This document shows, one piece after another, positions 1 through 5,323 of a DNA stretch of 6,373 nt. Under the pieces are notes generated by a model. The model did not search any database. It saw nothing but the letters and a program-made list of their open reading frames with translations, and was not told the origin of the DNA. The number at the start of each line of letters is the position of its first letter. Within the stretch, counting starts at the first letter, position 1. The stretch comes from Frankiaceae bacterium (GTDB taxonomy: Bacteria > Actinomycetota > Actinomycetes > JAFAQI01). The position numbers were made by a program, and so were the translations under genes. The stretch lies in assembly GCA_030840545.1 (NCBI GenBank), contig JAVEEH010000039.1:1-6373 (forward strand). The letters are read 5' to 3'.

Positions 1-1407
1 CTGCTCCTCCTCGATCGCCGGGTCGACCCGCAGCGGCTCGTAACGCTCGTCGGCCGGCGTCACGAACTTGTTGACCCCGACGATGACCCGCGAGCCGGCT
101 TCGATCTCCTGGGAGTTGCGGTAGGCCGCCTGCTCGATCTCGTCCTTCTGGAAGCCGCGCTCGATCGCGGCCACCGCCCCGCCCATGTCCTCGACCCGGG
201 CCATCAGCTCGCGCGCCGCTGCCTCGACCTCATCGGTCATCGCTTCGACCGCGTAGGAACCCGCGAACGGGTCGACCGTGGCGGTCAGGTCCGTCTCGTT
301 GGCGAGCACCTGTTGAGTGCGTACGGCGAGCCGGGCGGCCTTCTCGGTCGGCAGCGCACTCGCCTCGTCGAAGGAGTTGGTGTGCAGCGACTGAGTGCCG
401 CCGAGGACCGCGGCGATGGCCTGGGTCGTCACGCGGACGAGGTTGACTTCGGGCTGCTGCGCCGTGAGCTGAACGCCGGCAGTCTGCGTGTGGAACCGCA
501 GCATCTGCGACTTGGGATCCCGCGCGCCGAACTCGTCACGCATGACCTGCGCCCAGATCCGGCGGGCCGCGCGGAACTTCGCCACCTCCTCGAGCAGCGT
601 CGTTCGCGACACGAAGAAGAACGCGAGCCGCGGCGCGAAGTCGTCAACGTCCTGACCGGATGCGACCGCAGCGCGCACATACTCGATGCCGTCGGCGATG
701 GTGAACGCGATCTCCTGCGCAGGCGTCGCCCCGGCCTCAGCCATGTGATAGCCGGAGATCGAGATCGTGTTCCACTTCGGGATCTCGGCCCGGCAGTAGC
801 GGAACACGTCGGTGACGAGCCGCAGCGACGGCTTCGGCGGATAGATGTAGGTGCCGCGGGCGATGTACTCCTTCAAGAAGTCGTTCTGGATCGTCCCGGT
901 GAGCGCCTTCGCCGGGGCACCCTGCTCCTCGCCGACGATCTGGTAGAGCAGCAGCAGCAGAGCAGCGGGTGCGTTGATGGTCATCGAGGTCGAGACCTGA
1001 TCCAGCGGGATGCCGTCGAAGAGCAGCCGCATGTCCTCGACCGAGTCGATGGCGACACCCACCTTGCCGACCTCGCCGTGCGCGATCGGGTCGTCGGAGT
1101 CGTAGCCCATCTGCGTCGGCAGGTCGAAGGCGACCGACAGGCCGGACGTGCCGGCCTCGACCAGCCGGTGATAGCGCTCGTTGGACTCCCGCGCGGTGCC
1201 GAAGCCGGCGTACTGCCGGATCGTCCACGGCCGACCGGTGTACATCGACGGGTAGACACCCCGTGTGAACGGGAAGTCACCCGGCGTGCCCAGGCGCTCG
1301 GCCGGGTCCCAGCCGGCCAGGGAGCCGGCGTCGTAGACCGGCTCGATCGGGAACCCGGACTCGGCCTCCCGCGGCGCGGGCCCGCCCGGCTCCCTCGGCG
1401 ACGCCAT
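1..1407 (-). CDS. Methylmalonyl-CoA mutase family large subunit (partial, C-terminus off the left edge)
   Basis: Adenosylcobalamin-dependent mutase, expected to interconvert methylmalonyl-CoA and succinyl-CoA in the cytoplasm, linking propionate, odd-chain and branched-chain catabolism to the TCA cycle. The 469 visible residues cover the acyl-CoA-binding TIM-barrel domain (MM_CoA_mutase family), with hallmark stretches RPWTIRQYAGF (59-69), GLSVAFDLPT (89-98), GTIQNDFLKEY (171-181) and SISGYHMAEAG (216-226). By my alignment to the Propionibacterium enzyme, Y66, S91, R184 and H221 correspond to its Tyr89, Ser114, Arg207 and His244. Tyr plus Arg at the first and third of these marks methylmalonyl-CoA; isobutyryl-CoA mutases carry Phe and Gln. 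Whether a C-terminal B12 domain follows (about 730 aa in all) or sits on a separate small subunit (about 520-570 aa here) cannot be seen. I chose ATG at 1407 because a TAGCAT box lies 7 nt upstream, as in leaderless genes; an in-frame ATG at 1416 overlaps that box. Transcribed divergently from the carboxypeptidase. Confidence 0.93.
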   Translation of the reverse strand, partial: MASPREPGGPAPREAESGFPIEPVYDAGSLAGWDPAERLGTPGDFPFTRGVYPSMYTGRPWTIRQYAGFGTARESNERYHRLVEAGTSGLSVAFDLPTQMGYDSDDPIAHGEVGKVGVAIDSVEDMRLLFDGIPLDQVSTSMTINAPAALLLLLYQIVGEEQGAPAKALTGTIQNDFLKEYIARGTYIYPPKPSLRLVTDVFRYCRAEIPKWNTISISGYHMAEAGATPAQEIAFTIADGIEYVRAAVASGQDVDDFAPRLAFFFVSRTTLLEEVAKFRAARRIWAQVMRDEFGARDPKSQMLRFHTQTAGVQLTAQQPEVNLVRVTTQAIAAVLGGTQSLHTNSFDEASALPTEKAARLAVRTQQVLANETDLTATVDPFAGSYAVEAMTDEVEAAARELMARVEDMGGAVAAIERGFQKDEIEQAAYRNSQEIEAGSRVIVGVNKFVTPADERYEPLRVDPAIEEEQ

Positions 1408-1414
1408 GATCCGC

Positions 1415-1420
1415 ATGCTA
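1415..1420 (-). promoter_or_regulatory. Candidate -10 box (TAGCAT) for a leaderless mutase transcript
   Basis: Read on the minus strand, TAGCAT fits the actinobacterial TANNNT -10 pattern and ends 7 nt before the ATG at 1407. That places the expected transcription start on or next to the A of the start codon. The gene lacks a Shine-Dalgarno sequence, which agrees with leaderless translation. No convincing -35 is visible 16-18 bp further upstream. Confidence 0.4.
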
Positions 1421-1478
1421 GCCAGGCACCGGCTGCGACACTCCGCCATGACGGGTCGCACAGCCCCGCCCGGGCCGC

Positions 1479-1484
1479 TAGCCT
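1479..1484 (+). promoter_or_regulatory. Candidate -10 box (TAGCCT) for the carboxypeptidase
   Basis: TAGCCT matches TANNNT and ends 10 nt before the ATG at 1495, giving a leaderless or very short leader transcript. The spacing is slightly longer than for typical leaderless genes, and no -35 element is evident, so this is weaker than the box on the opposite strand. Confidence 0.25.
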
Positions 1485-1494
1485 CCAGTGCGTC

Positions 1495-2625
1495 ATGCGA
1501 GCTGTCTCCTTTGTCGCCGCCGTGGTCGTGTGCGCGGCCACCGCCTTCTCGGCCTCCGGCCCCGCCCTGGCTGCACCGTCAGGCCCGACCGAGCCGGTCG
1601 GGGGCGCCCTGCTGACCGGGCACAGTGCCGTCGTCCAGCCGCTGGCCGGCGCCCCCGCCCTGCCGAGCGGCCTGACCGCCGGCGCCTGGCTGGTCGCCGA
1701 CGCCGACACCGGTGCGGTGCTGGCCGCCAAGGCTCCGCACGACCACTACCTGCCGGCCAGCACGCTCAAGACGCTTACCGCGGTCACGCTGCTTCCGCTG
1801 CTCGACCCCGCACAGCAGGTCAAGGTCTCCTGGAACGACGCCGCCGTCGACGGGTCGAAGGTCGGCCTGGTCCCGGGCATGAGCTACACGGTGAGCAAGC
1901 TCTTCACCGCGATGCTCGTCGTCTCGGGCAACGACGCCGCCGGCGCCCTCGCCGAGGCCGCGGGCGGCATGCGGCACACCGTGCGCCTGATGAACGCCGA
2001 GGCCCAGCATCTGCAGGCCAACGACACGGTCGCACGCACTCCGAGCGGGCTCGACGGGCCCGGCGAGAGCACCTCCGCCTACGATCTCGCCCTCATCGCC
2101 CGCGCCGGGCTGCAGATGCCCGACTTCCGGCACTACATCTCGATCGTGCGCAGCACCGTGCCGGCCCCGCATCACAAGCACTTCGAGATCTACACGCACA
2201 ACCACCTGCTGACGACCTACCGCGGCGCGATCGGTGTGAAGAACGGCTACACCGTCGCGGCCCAGGGCACCTACGTGGGCGCGGCCACGCGCGGTGGCCA
2301 CACCATCATCATCACGCTGCTGCACGCACAGCCCTACTTCTGGGACGAGGCCAAGAGCCTGCTCAACTGGGGCTTCGCCGCCGAAGGGCATGTGCTTCCG
2401 GTCGGCACCCTGGTCGGACCTGCGGTGCCCGCAGCGCCAACGACGGCAGCAGCGGGGTCGGACTCATCGACCCCGCAGTCCGTGGTGCTGGCCGCCCGTC
2501 ACCACAACACGTTCGCGCTCTGGCAGGTCCTCGCCCTGGCCGCGTCCGCGGCGGTCGCCGTGATCGTGACGTCCCGGCGGACCCGACGCCGGAACCGGCC
2601 GCGCCTGTCCCTGCCGCCACTATGA
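1495..2625 (+). CDS. D-alanyl-D-alanine carboxypeptidase (peptidase S11), secreted and membrane-anchored
   Basis: Penicillin-binding D,D-carboxypeptidase of 376 aa that removes the terminal D-Ala from peptidoglycan pentapeptides outside the membrane, limiting cross-linking. The N-terminus is a signal peptide: MRA, a hydrophobic stretch to about residue 18, and a likely cleavage after ALA at 26. The three active-site motifs are in order: S89-T-L-K92 (SxxK, nucleophile and base), S144-G-N146 (SxN) and K249-N-G251 in the place of the usual KTG. A low-complexity Ala/Thr/Ser linker (about 305-335) precedes a single hydrophobic helix (about 340-358) and an Arg-rich tail, which suggests a C-terminal anchor with the catalytic domain outside. 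There is a cluster of five histidines at 226-237. The ATG at 1495 is chosen because it begins the signal peptide; the reading frame stays open far upstream, but only antisense to the mutase. No Shine-Dalgarno is present. The gene converges on the yihY-like gene, stop against stop. Similar to the DacB group, but I do not assign a symbol. Confidence 0.93.
   Translation: MRAVSFVAAVVVCAATAFSASGPALAAPSGPTEPVGGALLTGHSAVVQPLAGAPALPSGLTAGAWLVADADTGAVLAAKAPHDHYLPASTLKTLTAVTLLPLLDPAQQVKVSWNDAAVDGSKVGLVPGMSYTVSKLFTAMLVVSGNDAAGALAEAAGGMRHTVRLMNAEAQHLQANDTVARTPSGLDGPGESTSAYDLALIARAGLQMPDFRHYISIVRSTVPAPHHKHFEIYTHNHLLTTYRGAIGVKNGYTVAAQGTYVGAATRGGHTIIITLLHAQPYFWDEAKSLLNWGFAAEGHVLPVGTLVGPAVPAAPTTAAAGSDSSTPQSVVLAARHHNTFALWQVLALAASAAVAVIVTSRRTRRRNRPRLSLPPL
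2452..2476 (-). terminator. Candidate hairpin beyond the end of the minus-strand operon, inside the carboxypeptidase gene
   Basis: A perfect 9-bp inverted repeat, GCGGGGTCG (2452-2460) and CGACCCCGC (2468-2476), with a 7-nt loop; eight of nine pairs are G-C. It lies about 145 nt past the yihY-like stop on the minus strand, and within the carboxypeptidase linker codons on the plus strand. There is no T-tract on either side, so it is not a classical intrinsic terminator. Actinobacterial terminators often lack a U-run, and no better stem was seen near the convergent stops. The terminator role is inference. Confidence 0.25.
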
Positions 2626-3675
2626 CGAGCGGCGCAGCTTCCCGATAGAGCTGTCCGTCGGGTCGCCCGCAGTCGCGGCAGCAGACGGTGCCGGCACCTC
2701 GGCAAAATCGGTGTCGACCTTCTCTTCCGGCTGGTAGCGCTCGCGTTCGGCGTAGGCCTCGTAGGCGCGGAAGTCCGCCGCTGTCGCCGGCGGATCGGTG
2801 AGCGCGCGCGGCCAGAGCTTGTACTGCCGGACGACGTTCACCTCGGCGGCGAGGAGGACGGCCTGGGCCTGCAGATAGAACCAGGACAGCAACACGATGA
2901 CCGAGGCGACGTCCTTGCCGTAGGTCGTCGAAGCGCCCTTCAGCTTGTGCGCGATGATCGCCGACGCGGCTAGCTGCAGCCCCTGCAACGCCACCGCCGC
3001 CATCACGGCACCCGGCCACGCGTCCCGCCATCCGACCGGCCGCACCGTGAGCCAGCGGAACAGCACGAGGAAGAGCCCGGCGTTGAGCAGCACCGCCACG
3101 GTGACGCCGACGATCCGCAGCCCCGGCCCGAGACCGACGCCACCGATCGAGGACACCGACGTCACCGCGCTCGAGAGCACGGTCGTGAGGGTCAGGCCGA
3201 GCCCACCGACGGCGACGATGCCGAGCGCTCGGGCGGTGGACCTGAGGAAGTTGGGCCGATCCGTGTGCGCCACGAGATAAACGGTGTTGAACGCGGTCTG
3301 CGCCGTCTTCGCGACGCCCAGCCCACTCCAGAGCGCGATCCCCAGCCCGATGACCAGGACGAGGACGTTGCCGTGCAGCGGGGCCTGGCGATGGAAGGTG
3401 AGCGGAATGTTCTTCAGCGCCGAGTTGGTGACGTCGTTCTGCCACTGCGGATGCCCGTGCAGGACGAAGCCGAGAATGGTCGACATCGCCAGCAGCAGCG
3501 GGAAGAGCGAGAAGATGGCGTAGTAGGCGATCAGCGCCGCCAGGTTGCCGGCCTGGTCCTCGCCGAACTTCTTGATGACCGCGAACGGGAACGCCAGCCC
3601 CTTGTGGCCGCGCTGCCACATGTCGACCCGGCGAAGCAATGCACCCATGCGCAAATGGCTACCCGCCGCCGGCAC
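2620..3675 (-). CDS. YihY/virulence factor BrkB family integral membrane protein
   Basis: Six-helix membrane protein of 351 aa from the YihY/BrkB (formerly 'ribonuclease BN') family, whose molecular function is unsettled. Hydrophobic segments lie at about 45-72, 103-122, 149-172, 187-209, 219-243 and 256-277. Family signatures are the first-helix stretch LIAYYAIFSLFPLLL (48-62) and the C-terminal YGKDVASVIVLLSWFY (252-267), followed by an AAEVN motif (276-280). Residues about 283-351 form a charged, Pro/Ala-rich cytoplasmic tail. I chose GTG at 3675 because it directly follows the TGA of the upstream gene, as expected for re-initiation, with a weak GGATGG just upstream. In-frame ATG codons at 3648 (residue 10) and 3621 (residue 19) are possible alternatives, since conserved sequence begins only near residue 20. 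Last gene of the minus-strand run; its TAG abuts the carboxypeptidase TGA. The older RNase BN label should not be used, as that activity belongs to RNase Z. Confidence 0.9.
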   Translation of the reverse strand: MPAAGSHLRMGALLRRVDMWQRGHKGLAFPFAVIKKFGEDQAGNLAALIAYYAIFSLFPLLLAMSTILGFVLHGHPQWQNDVTNSALKNIPLTFHRQAPLHGNVLVLVIGLGIALWSGLGVAKTAQTAFNTVYLVAHTDRPNFLRSTARALGIVAVGGLGLTLTTVLSSAVTSVSSIGGVGLGPGLRIVGVTVAVLLNAGLFLVLFRWLTVRPVGWRDAWPGAVMAAVALQGLQLAASAIIAHKLKGASTTYGKDVASVIVLLSWFYLQAQAVLLAAEVNVVRQYKLWPRALTDPPATAADFRAYEAYAERERYQPEEKVDTDFAEVPAPSAAATAGDPTDSSIGKLRRSS

Positions 3676-4293
3676 TCACCATCCGCCGTCGACGTCACCG
3701 GGATGGCCGGACGGCTCGGTGACGGGCCCCGGCAGGCCGCCACCGCCGAACACGAAATCCCGCTGCGGGCGCCAGACGCCATCCGGTCCCTGCTCGAACA
3801 ACGAGAGGCCACGCACGCGGAACTCGGCCTCGTAACCCGCCAGCAGCGCGAAGGCCCGTTCGAGCGCCTCCTCGGGCAGATCGTGCGCGACCGTGACGTG
3901 TGGGTGGTAGGGAAAGCGGATCTCGCGCGACAGCGGACCCGACCGGACCTTTTCCTCCAGCCGTTCACAACCGGCGATCCCTTGCGCCAACGGCACGAAC
4001 ACGACGGGAGAGACCGGCAGGAAGGTCGCGGAGCCCCGCAGCCTGATGTCGAACGGCTCCTCGTCGGTCGCGATCACCCGCAGGTGCTCCTCGATGACCG
4101 ACAACGCATCCGGCTCGACCTCGGTCGGAGGGAGCAGCGTGACGTGCGGGACGATCCGGTTGGCGTTGGGGTCGCCCAGCCGGTCGCGCCAGCCCTGCAG
4201 CTCGCGGTTGTAGGGCTCGGGGATGCCGATCGCCACACCGATGTTGCGCCGTGGCCCATGAGCGCCCGCCCCGTCGGGTGCGGGCTGCGTCAT
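3676..4293 (-). CDS. 2'-5' RNA ligase / RNA 2',3'-cyclic phosphodiesterase family protein (2H phosphoesterase, LigT-like)
   Basis: Cytoplasmic 2H-superfamily phosphoesterase of 205 aa. Family members open 2',3'-cyclic phosphates on RNA ends to 2'-phosphates and can join 2'-5' ends in vitro; the natural substrate here is unknown. The two catalytic tetrapeptides are both present: H50-V-T52 in IVPHVTLLPP and H132-V-T134 in YHPHVTVAH. They are about 80 residues apart, one in each half of the pseudo-symmetric fold. The length is slightly above the usual 170-190 aa, because of a Gly/Pro-rich C-terminal tail after about residue 185. The ATG at 4293 overlaps the trpS stop as ATGA, so translation is probably coupled and the start is well supported. 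Its TGA directly abuts the GTG of the yihY-like gene. The position after trpS hints at RNA repair or processing, but that is association only. Symbols such as thpR or ligT are not assigned because activity is unproven. Confidence 0.9.
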   Translation of the reverse strand: MTQPAPDGAGAHGPRRNIGVAIGIPEPYNRELQGWRDRLGDPNANRIVPHVTLLPPTEVEPDALSVIEEHLRVIATDEEPFDIRLRGSATFLPVSPVVFVPLAQGIAGCERLEEKVRSGPLSREIRFPYHPHVTVAHDLPEEALERAFALLAGYEAEFRVRGLSLFEQGPDGVWRPQRDFVFGGGGLPGPVTEPSGHPGDVDGGW

Positions 4294-5312
4294 CCCCGCG
4301 CCGGTAGAAAGCCGACGGCGTCGTAGGCGCGGACGAGCGTCTCGTGTGCGACCGTGCGTGCGCGGGCCGCTCCCTGTGCGAGAACTGCGTCGAGCGCTGC
4401 CTCATCGGCGAGGAAGTGGCTCACCCGCTCTTGGAAGGGCACCAACCACTCGAGCACCGCGGCGGCGGTCAGCTTCTTGAGGTCGCCGTAGCCGCTGTCC
4501 GCCAGCCTGGCCTCGATCGCCGGCACCGACTCGCCGGAGAAGACCGACAAGATGGTGATGAGGTTGCTGACGCCGGGCTTGTGCTCGGGGTCGAAAACGA
4601 CCTCGCGACCGGTGTCGGTGACAGCGCTCTTGATCTTCTTCTCCACCAGCTGCGGATCGTCGAGCAGCCACAGGCACCCAGACCCACCGATGCTCTTCGA
4701 CATCTGCTTGTCGACGATCTGCAGGTCGTAGATCTTGGCGGTTTCCCGCGGGATGTGCGGCTCGGGTACGACGAACGTCGGCCCGAACCGCGTGTTGAAG
4801 CGTTGAGCCAGGTCACGGGTGAGCTCGAGGTGCTGGCGCTGGTCCTCGCCGACCGGCACCTGGGCCGCCTGGTAGATGAGGATGTCGGCCGCTTGCAGCA
4901 CCGGATACGTGAACAGCCCGACGGTCGCGTTGGCCTGCCGGGCCGACTTGTCCTTGAACTGCGTCATCCGGCTCGCTTCGCCGAAGCCCGTGATGCAGGA
5001 GAGCACCCAGCTCAGCTGGGTGTGCTCGGCCACGTGGCTCTGGACGAACAACGTGCAGCGCTCCGGCTCGAGCCCGGCGGCGAGCAGCTGGGCGGCAGCC
5101 ACCCGGGTGCGCCGACGCAGCGCCGCGGGGTCGTGCTCGACCGTGATCGCGTGCAGGTCGACGACGCAGTAGAACGCATCGTGGGTGTCTTGCAGCGCCA
5201 CCCACTGGCGGACCGCGCCCAGATAGTTGCCCAGGTGGAACGAGTCGGCGGTCGGCTGGATGCCGGACAACACTCGCTGTCGCTCCACAGGCATGCGACC
5301 ATTGTCGCGCAT
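4290..5312 (-). CDS. trpS: Tryptophanyl-tRNA synthetase (TrpRS)
   Basis: Class Ic aminoacyl-tRNA synthetase of 340 aa that activates tryptophan with ATP and charges tRNA-Trp; active as a cytoplasmic homodimer. The Rossmann domain carries SGIQPTADSFHLGNYLGA (16-33), with HLGN (26-29) as the HIGH motif. VDLHAIT (51-57) carries the His aligned with Bacillus TrpRS His43, the indolmycin-sensitive state. D143 in QAADILIYQ is the indole-recognising Asp, and GEDQRQHLELTRDL (155-168) is also conserved. The second signature reads QMSKS (203-207), with Gln in place of the first Lys of KMSKS. The C-terminal helical domain (KKIKSAVTDT, KPGVSNL) is complete, and the length is normal. The ATG at 5312 lies 11 nt after the upstream stop; an in-frame ATG at 5294 (residue 7) would give an N-terminus as close to family length. 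Neither has a Shine-Dalgarno. The 3' end overlaps the LigT-like gene by 4 nt. Confidence 0.97.
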   Translation of the reverse strand: MRDNGRMPVERQRVLSGIQPTADSFHLGNYLGAVRQWVALQDTHDAFYCVVDLHAITVEHDPAALRRRTRVAAAQLLAAGLEPERCTLFVQSHVAEHTQLSWVLSCITGFGEASRMTQFKDKSARQANATVGLFTYPVLQAADILIYQAAQVPVGEDQRQHLELTRDLAQRFNTRFGPTFVVPEPHIPRETAKIYDLQIVDKQMSKSIGGSGCLWLLDDPQLVEKKIKSAVTDTGREVVFDPEHKPGVSNLITILSVFSGESVPAIEARLADSGYGDLKKLTAAAVLEWLVPFQERVSHFLADEAALDAVLAQGAARARTVAHETLVRAYDAVGFLPARG

Positions 5313-5323
5313 GCGCCGGAGGC

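Larger units (their letters stand above)
1408..1494. promoter_or_regulatory. Divergent intergenic promoter region between mutase and carboxypeptidase
   Basis: This 87-bp spacer is the only real intergenic interval in the window and must hold the start signals for both flanking genes. It contains two GCTAGC palindromes exactly 60 bp apart (1417-1422 and 1477-1482), each overlapping a candidate -10 box for the gene beside it. Between them is a dyad, TGCGAC (1434-1439) and GTCGCA (1455-1460), with centres 21 bp apart, about two helical turns. Neither start codon has a Shine-Dalgarno sequence. Regulation of both genes from here is inference; a 6-bp dyad in a GC-rich spacer could be chance. Confidence 0.55.

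Noticed and set aside
946..966. Run of AGC triplets resembling a short tandem repeat.
   Set aside because: It encodes consecutive Leu codons within a conserved helix of the mutase; ordinary codon usage explains it.
313..1494. A long open plus-strand frame running in-frame into the carboxypeptidase, as if the enzyme had a 394-residue N-terminal extension.
   Set aside because: It lies wholly antisense to the well-conserved mutase, its translation is Arg-rich with no domain, and the signal peptide begins at 1495. It is a GC-rich shadow frame.
1488..2648. A second plus-strand frame covering the carboxypeptidase region.
   Set aside because: Very Arg-rich out-of-frame translation of the carboxypeptidase, which itself has all three catalytic motifs, a signal peptide and an anchor.
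2687..2698. Perfect 12-bp palindrome GGTGCCGGCACC near the end of the yihY-like gene.
   Set aside because: No loop, inside coding sequence, and expected by chance in GC-rich DNA; no partner copy seen.
3265..4326. A plus-strand open frame of 353 codons opposite the LigT-like and yihY-like genes.
   Set aside because: Antisense to two genes with clear family motifs; composition typical of a mirrored high-GC frame.
5295..5312. GACAAT just upstream of the alternative trpS ATG at 5294 as a possible internal promoter.
   Set aside because: Does not fit TANNNT, has no -35, and trpS follows the upstream gene closely enough to be co-transcribed.
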